From DATKNA01 sp963755755 (GTDB taxonomy: Bacteria > Actinomycetota > Actinomycetes > Actinomycetales > Kineosporiaceae): a stretch of DNA of 64,000 nucleotides. The notes below the pieces were generated by a model. It worked only from the letters and a program-made list of their open reading frames with translations. It did not search any database and was not told the origin of the DNA. Position 1 is the first letter of the stretch. Each line of letters begins with the position of its first letter. The translations under genes were made by a program, and so were the position numbers. Shown here one piece after another: positions 48,501 to 58,112 of the stretch. The DNA lies in NCBI GenBank assembly GCA_963755755.1, contig CAVWLJ010000017.1, positions 145,744-209,743 of the forward strand, given 5' to 3'.

Positions 48501-50683
48501 CACGAGATCCCGGGGACGGCGGTGATGAGGAGGTCGATGAGCTTGATGCCGACGAAGGGGGCGACGATGCCGCCGACGCCGTAGACGAGCAGGTTCCGGC
48601 GCAGCAGCGCCGCCGCGCTGCTCGGGGTGTACCGGACGCCGCGCAGCGCCAGCGGCACCAGCGCGACGATGATCAGCGCGTTGAAGATCACCGCGGCCAG
48701 GATGGCCGAGGTCGGGCTGTGCAGCCGCATGATGTTCAGGCTGTCCAGGCCCGGGTACACGGCGGCGAACATCGCCGGGATGATCGCGAAGTACTTGGCG
48801 ACGTCGTTGGCGATGGAGAACGTGGTCAGCGCGCCCGCGGGTGATCAGCAGCTGCTTGCCGATCTCGACGATCTCGATGAGCTTGGTCGGGTCGGAGTCG
48901 AGGTCGACCATGTTGCCGGCCTCCTTGGCGGCCGACGTCCCGGTGTTCATCGCCACGCCGACGTCGGCCTGCGCGAGGGCGGGCGCGTCGTTGGTGCCGT
49001 CGCCGGTCATGGCGACGAGCTTGCCGCCCTCCTGCTCCTTCTTGATCAGCGCCATCTTGTCCTCGGGGGTGGCCTCGGCGAGGAAGTCGTCGACGCCGGC
49101 CTCCTCCGCGATAGCGCGTGCGGTCAGCGGGTTGTCGCCGTGATCATGACGGTCCGGATGCCCATCAGGCGCATCTCGTCGAACCGCTGCCGCATGCCCG
49201 CCTTGACCACGTCCTTGAGGTGGACGACACCCAGCGCGCGGGCGGGTTCCCCGGGCCGCTGCGTGGCGACGACGAGCGGCGTGCCGCCGGCGGCGCTGAT
49301 CCCGTCGACCGTTCCGCCCAGGCTCGCCGGCGTCTCGCCCCCGTTCTCGCGCACCCACGGCAGGACCGCGGCGGCCGCGCCCTTGCGGATGCGGGACTCT
49401 CCGCCGTCCGCCTCCTGCAGGTCGACCCCGGACATCCGGGTCTGCGCGGAGAACGGCACCCAGGTGGCCGCCGCGAGCTCGCCGGGGTGCCGCTCGCGCA
49501 GGCCGTAGCGCTCCTTGGCCAGGACGACGACCGAACGGCCCTCCGGGGTCTCGTCGGCGAGGCTGGAGAGCTGCGCGGCGTCCGCGAGCTCGGCGTCCGC
49601 CACGCCTTCGACGGGCACGAAGGCGCTGGCCTGCCGGTTGCCCAGGGTGATGGTTCCGGTCTTGTCGAGGAGCAGGGTGTCGACGTCGCCGGCGGCCTCG
49701 ACCGCGCGGCCGGACATCGCGAGGACGTTCCGCTGCACGAGCCGGTCCATGCCGGCGATCCCGATGGCGGAGAGCAGCGCCCCGATCGTGGTCGGGATGA
49801 GGCAGACGAGCAGGGCGATGAGCACGACGCCGGTGACGCCGTCCGCGGTCAGCGCCTGCGTGTCGGGCGCCGCGGGCTGCTGGGCCTTCGAGAAGACCGC
49901 CAGCGGCTGGAGCGTCGCCACGGCCAGCAGGAACACGATGGTCAGCGCCGCGAGCAGGATGTTGAGGGCGATCTCGTTCGGGGTCTTCTGCCGGTTCGCG
50001 CCCTCGACCAGGGCGATCATCCGGTCGACGAAGCTCTCGCCGGGTCGTTGTGTGATCCGTACGACGATGCGGTCCGAGAGCACCGTGGTGCCCCCGGTCA
50101 CCGCGGACCGGTCGCCGCCGGACTCGCGGATGACGGGCGCCGACTCCCCGGTGATGGCCGACTCGTCGACGCTCGCGATGCCCTCGACGACGTCCCCGTC
50201 GCCGGGGATCACCTGGCCCGCCTCGACGACGACGACGTCGCCCTGGCGGAGTGCGGCGGCGGGCACCTCCTCCTCGAGGGGGTCGACGCGGGCGGCTCCC
50301 GGCGTCCAGCCCGGAAGGCGGCGGGCGGTGGTCTCCTGCCGGCTGCGGCGCAACGTCGCCGCCTGAGCCTTGCCGCGGCCCTCGGCGACGGCCTCGGCGA
50401 GGTTGGCGAAGACGACGGTGAGCCAGAGCCAGACGGTCGTCGTCCAGGCGAACACGGTCGGGTGGAGGACCGCGAGGACCGTCGTCCAGACCGAGCCGAC
50501 CTCGACGACGAGCATCACCGGGTTGTGCCAGAGCGTGCGCGGGTCGAGCTTGCGGACGGCGTCGGGCAGGGAGCGGAGCAGCAGGGCCGGGTCGAGCAGC
50601 CCGGCGCCGACGCGGCGCTTCTCGACCGGTTCGCCGCCGACCGGTGAGCCGGGCCCGGCCGGGGCGGTGGTCAGGGCGGTCAC
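48500..50683 (-). CDS. kdpB: potassium-transporting P-type ATPase KdpB, two frameshifts
   Basis: About 727 residues. P-type ATPase landmarks: SAITGESAPV (actuator), phosphorylated Asp in LLLDKTGTITLGN, and the hinge VAMTGDGTNDAPALAQADVG. Frame changes occur near 49133 (MITA to GDNPLTARAIAEEAG, here one base seems missing) and near 48833 (TRG to ALTTFSIANDVAKY, one extra G). The GTG start at 50683 gives MTALTTAPAGPGSPV. It hydrolyses ATP to drive high-affinity K+ uptake through KdpA. A 56-bp tandem duplication separates it from kdpA. Confidence 0.92.
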
Positions 50684-50752
50684 GACAGGCCTTCCGGAGT
50701 GTCGAGTGCAGCAGACCTCGGTCCGGTGAGCGCGGTCACGACAGGCCTTCCG
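50676..50752. repeat. 56-bp tandem duplication at the kdpA/kdpB junction
   Basis: GCGGTCACGACAGGCCTTCCG occurs at 50676-50696 and again at 50732-50752, exactly 56 bases apart. Each copy holds the GTGA stop-start overlap: the one at 50732 ends kdpA, and the one at 50676 starts kdpB. The extra 56 bases therefore look like a slipped duplication of the junction. Because 56 is not a multiple of three, it opens a separate micro-frame rather than fusing the genes. Confidence 0.75.
50680..50739 (-). CDS. 19-residue micro-frame linking kdpA to kdpB
   Basis: Reads VTALTGPRSAALDTPEGLS. It begins in a GTGA overlap with the kdpA stop and ends in a GTGA overlap with the kdpB start. Its first five residues copy the KdpB start and its last four copy the KdpA end, as expected from the tandem duplication. 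If translated it would keep a chain of translational coupling. Expression is not shown. Confidence 0.35.
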   Translation of the reverse strand: MTALTGPRSAALDTPEGLS

Positions 50753-52397
50753 CAAGAGGACCGACGGCCAGCGCCGGCAGGTAGGTCAAGGCGATGAGGA
50801 CGACGGTGACGCCGGCGAGCATCCCGACGAAGAGCGGCTGGTGGGTCCGCAGCGTCCCGGCGGAGACCGGCACGGGGCGCTGCGCTGCCAGCGAGCCCGC
50901 GAGGCCGAGTGCGAGCACGATCGGCAGGAACCGGCCGAACAGCATCACGAGCCCGAGGCTGGTGTTGTACCAGGGCGTGTTCACGCTGATGCCGGCGAAG
51001 GCGGAGCCGTTGTTGTTGCCCGCCGACGTGTAGGCGTACAGCACCTCCGAGAGCCCGTGCGGACCGGTGTTCAGCATCGAGGCGCGGGCCGACGACAGCG
51101 ACATGGCGGCGCCGGTGCCGACGAGCACCAGTGCGGGGGTCGCGAGGAAGTACAGCGACGCGAACTTGATCTCGCGAGCGCCGATCTTCTTGCCGACGTA
51201 CTCCGGCGTCCGCCCGACCATGAGCCCGGCGACGAACACGGTGATCACGGCCAGGACGAGGATCCCGTAGAGACCGGAACCGGTGCCGCCGGGCGCGACC
51301 TCCCCGAGCATCATGTCGATCATCGGGACCATGCCGCCCAGGGCGGTGTAGGAGTCGTGGAAGGAGTCCACGGCGCCGGTGGAGGTCAGCGTGGTGGCGG
51401 CTGCGAAGGTCGCCGACTGCGGGACGCCGAAGCGCACCTCGGTGCCCTCCGTCGCGCTGCCGACCGCCTGCGGGACGGTGCCGCCGTGCTGCAGCTGGAG
51501 CAGGTTGATCGCGACGACGCTGAGAACGGCCAGGAGGCCCATCACGGCGACGATGGCGTAGCCCTGCCGGTTGTCGCGGACCATCCGCCCGAACACCCGC
51601 GGCAGGCTGAACGGGATGACGAGGAGCAGGAAGACCTGGAGCCAGTTCGTCCAGCCGGTCGGGTTCTCGAAGGGGTGCGCGCTGTTGGCGTTGTAGAAGC
51701 CGCCGCCGTTCGTGCCCAGCTCCTTGATGATCTCCTGGCTGGCAACGGGACCACCGGTGATGTGCTGGGTCGCGCCGGCCAGCGTGTGCACGTCGGTGCC
51801 GGCCGAGAGGTTCTGCACCATGCCCGCGGCGACGAACACGACCGCGCCGACGACGGCGACCGGCAGCAGCACGCGCAGGCAGATCCGGACCAGGTCGACC
51901 CAGAAGTTGCCCAGTCCGCCGGATCCGCTTCGAGCCAGGCCCCGGACCAGCGCGAATGACACCGCGATCCCGACCGCCGCGGAGACGAAGTTCTGCACGG
52001 CGAGGCCCGCCATCTGCACGAGATGGCCGAGGGTCGATTCGCCGGAATAGGACTGCCAGTTCGTGTTCGTCACGAAGCTGACCGCCGTGTTCCAGGCCTG
52101 GTCCGGCTGCACCGCGGGAAATCCGAGCGAGAGCCAGAGATGGTCCTGCAGGCGCAGGAACGCGTAGAGGAAGAGGATGGACACCGCCGAGAAGGCGAGG
52201 ACGCTGCGGGCGTAGACGCCCCACGGCTGGTCACCGTCCGCGTCCACCCCGACGACCCGATAGATCAGGCGCTCCGGGGCGAGATGGCGAGGCGACGCAG
52301 CGACGTGATGGAGCAGGTCGCCGACGGGACGGTAGGCGAGCGCCAGCGCGACGACGAGGCTGCCCGCGAAGAGCGCGCCTGCGAGCGCACTCGACAT
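50736..52397 (-). CDS. kdpA: potassium-transporting ATPase subunit KdpA
   Basis: 553 residues, clean frame. Ten or so transmembrane helices with four selectivity-loop repeats, including VSFVTNTNWQSYSGE, ELGTNGGGFYNANSAHPFEN and TSAGNNNGSAFAG. It forms the K+ channel-like part of the Kdp pump. The ATG overlaps the kdpF stop. It ends in LAEGLS and is coupled to the duplicated junction. It is the best preserved gene of the operon, in contrast with kdpC and kdpD. Confidence 0.95.
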   Translation of the reverse strand: MSSALAGALFAGSLVVALALAYRPVGDLLHHVAASPRHLAPERLIYRVVGVDADGDQPWGVYARSVLAFSAVSILFLYAFLRLQDHLWLSLGFPAVQPDQAWNTAVSFVTNTNWQSYSGESTLGHLVQMAGLAVQNFVSAAVGIAVSFALVRGLARSGSGGLGNFWVDLVRICLRVLLPVAVVGAVVFVAAGMVQNLSAGTDVHTLAGATQHITGGPVASQEIIKELGTNGGGFYNANSAHPFENPTGWTNWLQVFLLLVIPFSLPRVFGRMVRDNRQGYAIVAVMGLLAVLSVVAINLLQLQHGGTVPQAVGSATEGTEVRFGVPQSATFAAATTLTSTGAVDSFHDSYTALGGMVPMIDMMLGEVAPGGTGSGLYGILVLAVITVFVAGLMVGRTPEYVGKKIGAREIKFASLYFLATPALVLVGTGAAMSLSSARASMLNTGPHGLSEVLYAYTSAGNNNGSAFAGISVNTPWYNTSLGLVMLFGRFLPIVLALGLAGSLAAQRPVPVSAGTLRTHQPLFVGMLAGVTVVLIALTYLPALAVGPLAEGLS

Positions 52398-52486
52398 CAG
52401 AACCGCTCCGGGAACAGCAGGGCGAGCACCAGGAACACGGTGAGCAGGACGGCCAGGACCAGGCCGACGGCGTTCTCGGCGGTCAC
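52397..52486 (-). CDS. kdpF: KdpF small membrane subunit
   Basis: 29 residues, a single transmembrane helix (VGLVLAVLLTVFLVLALLFP) ending ERF, the usual KdpF size and shape. KdpF stabilises the Kdp complex. The GTG start at 52486 overlaps the stop of another small gene upstream, and its stop overlaps the kdpA start, so translation is coupled all along. Confidence 0.88.
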   Translation of the reverse strand: MTAENAVGLVLAVLLTVFLVLALLFPERF

Positions 52487-52566
52487 AGCCGTTCCCCGCC
52501 CCGGAGGCAGAGCGCGAGAACGGCGAACGCGGCCACCGTCAGGAGCACGAAGAGGAGATCGGACAC
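52483..52566 (-). CDS. 27-residue membrane peptide leading the kdp operon
   Basis: Reads MSDLLFVLLTVAAFAVLALC followed by LRGGERL: one transmembrane helix and a short charged tail, much like KdpF. The GTG start at 52566 has a GGAG close before it, and the stop at 52483 overlaps the kdpF start (GTGA). Position, coupling and sequence character make a real gene likely. It may be a second KdpF-like stabiliser or a regulator of the pump; I know no proven function. Confidence 0.68.
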   Translation of the reverse strand: MSDLLFVLLTVAAFAVLALCLRGGERL

Positions 52567-52729
52567 GGCTCCAGGGAACGTCCGCCGTCGTCGCCGCACC
52601 AGGCTCGTTCACGGGCTCGCTACGCCTCGTGCCCTGGTTTTCACGATGTCCCTACGCGGGGCCGATCCTGCTCCCCTCGCTCCGTCCTGATCTGTCCGCT
52701 TGACTGCCGTCGTGGTGGACCGGCCGCGG

Positions 52730-53618
52730 ATGCGGGTTCTGACGATGAACGTGCTCGGGCCGGCGAATCCCGACTGGGAGCGCCGTCGCCGGCTGCTCGC
52801 CGACGCCCTCCGGCGTCTCGACCCGGATGTGGCGGCCCTGCAGGAGGTGCCGTGGCGACGACTTCGCCGTCGTCGAGGAGCTGCTGGGGCCGGGGTACCA
52901 CGTGCAGCCGTTCTCACGGACGGCGGATGACGGGGTCGGCGGTGTGCTCGCCACGCGCGCGCCCCTGCGGGTGCTCGACGAGCTCGACCAGCGGCTGACG
53001 CCTCGAGCCAGGGACTTCCCGTGGTGCGCCACGTTGATCGCGGAGATCGAGGCCCCGGTGGGACGCATGGTGATCGCGCACCACAAGCCCAGCTGGCCCT
53101 TCGGCTACGAGTACGAGCGCGAGCAGCAGGCCCTGGCGGCGGCTCGGGCGCTGGAGGCCCGCGCCGAGGGCGCCCACGTCGTGGTCCTCGGCGACTTCGA
53201 CGCGACGCCGGACGCCGCGAGCGTGCAGTTCTGGCGCGGGCGCCGGTCCCTGGCGGGCGTCAGCGTCTGCTACCAGGACGCCTGGGAGACGCTGCACCCG
53301 ACGGACGCCGGTCTCACGTTCTCGGCGGAGAACCCGCTGGTCCGGGCCGGCGAGGTCGCGACGGCCGTGTCGCGGCGCATCGACTACGTGCTCGTCCGCA
53401 GCGGCCGGCACGGACCCACGCTGAGCGTGGAGGCCTGCGAGCGCGTGCTGGACGCGCCCGTCGACGGCGTCTGGGCCAGTGACCACTTCGGGGTCGTCGC
53501 CGATCTCGCCGTCCCCGATCACGCCCCGGGCGACCTGGGGTTCCCTCGGGAGTTGACCCCGTCGGTCCGCTCCGCCGGGTGTGGCAGGGTGCGGACGTGC
53601 TGCCCTCGACGATCGTGA
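52730..53618 (+). CDS. endonuclease/exonuclease/phosphatase family protein, one frameshift
   Basis: About 295 residues. EEP-fold motifs in order: MNVLGPANPDW, LQEVPW (metal Glu), HHKPSWPFGYEYE, GDFDATPDAAS, RRIDYVLV and SDHFGVVADL with the catalytic Asp-His. Near 52856 one extra C shifts the frame between EVPW and DDFAVVEELLGPGYH. The ATG at 52730 is chosen because the fold starts at once with MRVLTMN; an upstream GTG at 52715 is possible. It could be a nuclease, lipid or sugar phosphatase; the family does not tell. Its end overlaps the next start. Confidence 0.8.
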
Positions 53619-54614
53619 CCACCGACTACCACACCGCGGGCGAGCCGTTCCGGATCGTCGCGGACCCGCCGGTGCCTCTCCCCGGCGCAACCGTCGCCGA
53701 GCGACGGGCCCGGGCGATCGAGGACCCGGACGCCCAGCAGTTGCGGGCGGTGCTGTGCTCGGAGCCGCGGGGGCACGCGGACATGTACGGCGGCTTCGTG
53801 GTGCCGCCGGACGACGACGGCGCGGACCTCGGCGTCCTGTTCTGGCACAAGGACGGGTTCTCGACCGCGTGCGGGCACGGCACGATCGCGCTCGGCGTCT
53901 GGGCTGTCGACAGCGGCCGGGTGCCGGCCCCCGGAACCGGCAGCGTCGACGTCGTCGTCGACGTCCCCTCGGGCCGGGTGCTGGCACGGGTGCACCGGAA
54001 GGACGGCAGGGTCGTCGCGGTCGACTTCGTCAACGTCCCGAGCTGGGTCGTCGCGCGCGACGTGCCGGTGAAGACGTCGCGGGGAGAGGTCGCCGTGACG
54101 GTCGCCTACGGCGGGGCGATCTACGCCACCCTGCCCGCCGGGCAGCTCGGGCTGGCCGTGACGCCGGAGCATCTCGGCGACCTGATCGGCCTCGGTCGCG
54201 AGGTGAAGGAAGCGCTCGAGGCGACCGAGCACGCGGTGCACCCGACGGACCGACGGCTGAACGGGATCTACGGGACGATCTGGTTCGACGAGCTCGGCGA
54301 CGCCGCGGGACAGGTGCACCAGCGCAATGTCACGGTCTTCGCCGACGGCGAGGTGGACCGCTCGCCGTGCGGCTCGGGCACGTGCGCCCGGCTCGCCGTG
54401 CTCTCACGCGGACGGGCGGCTGCCGGAGGGAACGGTGCTGCGGCACGACTCGATCGTGGGGAGCACCTTCACGGGGAGGGTGCTCGACGTCCTGGAGGTC
54501 GACGGCCGCCCGGCCGTGCTGCCGCAGGTCACCGGGACGGCGTACCGCACCGGGGAGCACGTGTTCCGGATCGACCCGCACGACCCGCTGGTCCCCGGGT
54601 TCCTGCTGCGATGA
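53597..54614 (+). CDS. proline racemase / hydroxyproline epimerase family protein, one frameshift
   Basis: About 338 residues. The fold opens with TTDYHTAGEP; both catalytic cysteines are present, Cys92 in TACGHG and Cys258 in SPCGSGTCA, so it should be a racemase or epimerase rather than the Thr-containing 3-hydroxyproline dehydratase. Near 54407 one extra C breaks the frame (LAVLS to ADGRLPEGTVLRHDSIVGS). The stop overlaps the start of the cyclodeaminase homologue, the usual partner in proline/hydroxyproline breakdown. The GTG at 53597 is preferred. Confidence 0.85.
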
Positions 54615-55556
54615 GAGTCCTCGACGCGGACGCCGTGCGCGCGCTCGGCCCGGCCGCGGCGGTGCGGGCGATCATCGACGCGCTGCGCGGCGGGCTGGAC
54701 CCTGCCGCCGACCCCGCCCGCCTCGCGGTCGGCCTGGCGCGGGGCGAGTTCCTGCTGATGCCCTCGCAGACCGCCGCCGCGGCGGGTGTGAAGGTCGTGA
54801 CCGTGACGCCCGAGAACCCGGGCCGTGGCCTGCCCCGGATCCAGGCCGTCTACCTGCTCTTCGACCGCGAGACGCTCGCGCCGCGTGCGGTGCTCGACGG
54901 CACCGCGCTGACCACGCTGCGGACGCCGGCGGTCTCGGTCGCCGCGGTGCTGGCGCGCCTGCCGGACCGGGGCCTGCGTGTCGCCGTCGTCGGCGCCGGC
55001 CCCCAGGCGCGGGGGCACCTCGAGGCACTGCGCGCCGTGCGCCCGCTGGCCGCCGCCACGTACCTCGTGCGCGACCCGTCCCGGAGCGCCGGCAGCCCTC
55101 CGGCTCGGGTCGGCGCAGGCCGACGAGGCTCTCCGCGGCGCCCACGTCGTCGTGTGCGCGACGTCCGCGCGCACGCCCCTGTTCGACTCGGCACTGCTGC
55201 GCCCCGATGTCGTCGTCGTCGCGATCGGTTCCCACGAGGCCGACGCGCGCGAGCTCGACGCGGCCGCGCTCGCGCGCGGCACCGTCGTCGTCGAGGACGT
55301 CGCGACGGCGCTGCGCGAGGCGGGCGACGTGGTGCAGGCCGTGGCCGAAGGGGCGCTGGCCGCTTCCGACCTGGTGCCCCTGCGCGACGTCGTGACCGGC
55401 GCGGTCGCTCCGCCGGCGGACCGCCCCCTGGTGTTCAAGAGCGTCGGCATGTCCTGGGAGGACCTCGTGGTGGCCGAGGCGGTGCTCGCCGCCGCGGACG
55501 ACGGCGTGCTCCCTGCCGCGGGCCACTCCGACGAACCTCCGCCGGGTGTTGGCTGA
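54611..55556 (+). CDS. ornithine cyclodeaminase/mu-crystallin family protein, one frameshift
   Basis: About 314 residues. An N-terminal substrate domain (MRVLDADAVRALGPAAAVRA, LLMPSQTAAAAGVKVVTVTP) is followed by a Rossmann fold with VAVVGAGPQARGHLEAL. Near 55085 an extra base shifts the frame; the rest reads ALRLGSAQADEALRGAHVVV and ends at GMSWEDLVVAEAVL. Coupled to the racemase, the likely reaction is NAD(P)H reduction of 1-pyrroline-2-carboxylate to proline rather than ornithine deamination. This is inference from the pairing. Confidence 0.82.
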
Positions 55557-55561
55557 CGTCC

Positions 55562-57031
55562 TCAGAGCCCGTGCGAGCTGTGCGTGCTGCCGCTCCGGTA
55601 GTCGGTGTACTGGTAGGGGTTGTCGAAGAGCTGCGCCTGCGGGACGTCGGGGTGCATGCCCGCGGCCCACGCCTCCTCGCCGAGCGCCGACCGGAGGTAC
55701 TCGACCGTGCTCTCCACCTGTCGCCGCGCCGCGGCCAGGTCGATGCCCACGAGGCGTCCCAGGTGCTTCACGACGCGACCGTCGACCAGGACGGTGTGCA
55801 CGTCGCCGCGCTGGGCCTGGAAGGCGACGTGTCCGTAGGGGTTGACCAGGGGGAACATCACGGGGGAGTCGTCGTTCTTGATCAGGACGACGTCCGCCTT
55901 CTTGCCCGGCTCGAGGCTGCCGACCACGCCGTCCAGACCGAGGGCTCGCGCCCCGCCCCTGGTCGCCCACTCGACGACCTGGTCGGCCCGGAGGCTGCAG
56001 TTCGTGACGGTCTCGCCCTTCATGTGCGCCTCGAGGTGCTCCCGCGCCCGGTCCGCCCCGAGGGTGGCGCGCATCGCCGAGAACAGGTCCCCGCTCCACC
56101 ACACGCTCGTGTCCATCGACAGCGAGACCGGGATGGCGTGGTTGCGGAGGGTCCAGGTCGGCGGGTAGCCCTGGCCGGCGCTCTCCTCGCTCTCGGTCGC
56201 GAGCGAGACGGAGCCGCCGCTCGCGGCGATCCGCTGGTAGGAGTCCTCGTTGAGGGTGGCCGCGTGCACGTAGATGGTCTGGGGCGTGGCGAAGCCGTTG
56301 TCGTAGATGAGCCGGATGCCGTCGTCGTTCGTGGCACCCCAGACTCCGGCGTGCGTCGTCACGGGCACGCCGAGGTCGCGCGCGACCTCGAAGGCTGCGC
56401 GCTCGGGGAAGCCGGGGTCGCCGGTGACGTCGAAGGCCATCTGGAAACCGAGCATGTCGTCGCCCGCCGTGAACCGGCGGCTCACGAAGTCGCGGAACTC
56501 CGGCCGCGACGACCACTCCCACGGCCCCGCTTGGATGTTCCCGTAGGCGAGGACGAACCGTCCGGGGACGGCCTGCAAGGCGTCCACGGCGGCGTCGGCG
56601 TGTTCGGTCGTCTGCAGGCCGTGGGACCAGTCGACGGTCGTCGTCACGCCCGCGTCCAGGGATTCGATCGCGGACAGCAGGTTGCCCGCATGGATGTCTT
56701 CCGGCCGGAACGTCTTGCCGTGTTCGAGGTAGTACCAGACGAAGTACTGGGTCAGAGTCCAGTCGGCGCCGTAGCCGCGCATCGCCGTCTGCCACATGTG
56801 CCGGTGTGTATCGATCATCCCCGGCATCAGCAGGCCGCCGGAGGCGTCGATCTCGTACGTCCCCTCGGGCACCTCCAGCCGCGGGCCGACGGCCTCGATC
56901 CGCTGGCCGGCGACGAGGACGTCGGTGTCCGCCAGGACGGACCGGGCTCCGTCCATCGGCAGGACCGTCCCGCCCCGGAACACGATCGGGCGGCCGGCCT
57001 CGGGCGTCCCGGGGCTGCTGGACTCGGTCAT
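55562..57031 (-). CDS. amidohydrolase family protein (TrzN/AtzB/cytosine-deaminase-like)
   Basis: 489 residues. Metal-dependent hydrolase fold: MIDTHRHMWQ (first metal histidines), TTHAGVWGA and a serine-type SVSLATES segment where many deaminases have His, then SMDTSVWWSGD with the catalytic Asp. The resemblance is to hydroxy-triazine ethylaminohydrolases, names that are widely overused; the true substrate is probably a natural heterocycle or guanidine compound. GGAGG before the ATG at 57031 sets the start. It is divergent from the IclR gene and could be under its control. Confidence 0.82.
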   Translation of the reverse strand: MTESSSPGTPEAGRPIVFRGGTVLPMDGARSVLADTDVLVAGQRIEAVGPRLEVPEGTYEIDASGGLLMPGMIDTHRHMWQTAMRGYGADWTLTQYFVWYYLEHGKTFRPEDIHAGNLLSAIESLDAGVTTTVDWSHGLQTTEHADAAVDALQAVPGRFVLAYGNIQAGPWEWSSRPEFRDFVSRRFTAGDDMLGFQMAFDVTGDPGFPERAAFEVARDLGVPVTTHAGVWGATNDDGIRLIYDNGFATPQTIYVHAATLNEDSYQRIAASGGSVSLATESEESAGQGYPPTWTLRNHAIPVSLSMDTSVWWSGDLFSAMRATLGADRAREHLEAHMKGETVTNCSLRADQVVEWATRGGARALGLDGVVGSLEPGKKADVVLIKNDDSPVMFPLVNPYGHVAFQAQRGDVHTVLVDGRVVKHLGRLVGIDLAAARRQVESTVEYLRSALGEEAWAAGMHPDVPQAQLFDNPYQYTDYRSGSTHSSHGL

Positions 57032-57065
57032 GACGTCCTCCTGGTGCTCCGTCGCTCCCAGATCG

Positions 57066-57079
57066 CGGACAAACGTCCG
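57066..57079. promoter_or_regulatory. candidate operator in the divergent IclR/amidohydrolase promoter
   Basis: CGGAC-AAAC-GTCCG is a perfect inverted repeat with 5-base arms in the 159-base gap between the divergent genes. IclR-type regulators usually bind short palindromes in just this position. It is 35 bases before the amidohydrolase start and 112 before the IclR start. Confidence 0.5.
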
Positions 57080-57190
57080 TACAGCGGTCACAGATCGACC
57101 AAGGGTCACCCTGAACCGCCCCGGACGGCGCGTCAAGACCCCTCCGCCCGGCTAGTCTCGGAGGGTCGGGAACGACGAGAGGGGGACGAC

Positions 57191-58010
57191 GTGCCGCGGC
57201 GGGACGACGACCCCGACTTCGTGGAGGCGATCGCCCGGGGCCTCGACGTCCTCAAGGCTTTCGCGCCCGATCGACCCCGGATGACCCTGTCCGACGTGGC
57301 GGGCGAGACCGGCCTGGCCCGGCCGACGGCGCGAAGGATCCTGCGCACGCTGGACGCCCTGGGCTACGTGCGTGCCGACGACCGAGGCTTCGCCCTCACA
57401 CCGCGGGTCCTCGAGCTCGGCATGACCTACGTGCAGTCGCTCGGGCTCTGGGACGTCGCGCGCCCTCACATGGAGCGCCTCGTCGCGGCGACCGGAGAGT
57501 CGAGCTCCGTGGCGCAGCTCGACGGATCGGACATCGTCTACGTCGCCCGGGTCGCCGTCCCGAAGATCATCACTCTCCGTGTGAGCATCGGGACGCGCTT
57601 CCCGGCGGCCGCCACGTCGCTGGGCAAGGTGCTGCTCGCAGGGCTTTCCCCCGCCGAACTGGACGCCGACACTCGCCGAGCCAAGCCGGGCGGGTGTGCA
57701 GGCGCCATGGCGGCCGGACCGGGCCGAACTGGACGCCGTCCTGCGCGAGGTCCGCGCCAGGGGATGGGCGCTCACCGACGAACAGCTGGCTCCGGGGATC
57801 CGGTCGGTCGCGGCACCCCTCCGGGACGGGCACGGATGCGTGATCGCCGCGATGAACGTCACGGTCCACGCCGCGGAGACGAGCGTCGCCACGCTGACCG
57901 GCACCTACCTGCCGCTGCTCCTGCGCGCGGCCGGGGACGTCAGCGCCGACTTCGCCCGCCACCAGTCGGTGCCCGTCTCGCACGTCGAGCGGCCGGCCTC
58001 CTCCGCGTGA
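57191..58010 (+). CDS. IclR family transcriptional regulator, one frameshift
   Basis: About 273 residues. N-terminal winged helix (about 10-70) with MTLSDVAGETGLARPTARRI and TLDALGYVRADDRGF; the C-terminal effector domain (about 85-260) with GESSSVAQLDGSDIVYVARV and TSLGKVLLAGL, close to PcaR/PobR-type regulators of aromatic breakdown. Near 57667 one extra C breaks the frame (ELDA to TLAEPSRAGVQAPWRP). The GTG start is chosen at 57191. It sits between the divergent amidohydrolase gene and the aromatic operon and probably answers to an aromatic acid. Confidence 0.88.
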
Positions 58011-58112
58011 GGGAGTCACCCCGGTGGCCGGGGTTGACAGCCGGGACCGGTGCACGAAGACTCGCGGACACCTGTCCGCTGTACGGCCTGCCAGAGCGAT
58101 CAGGGGGATTGC

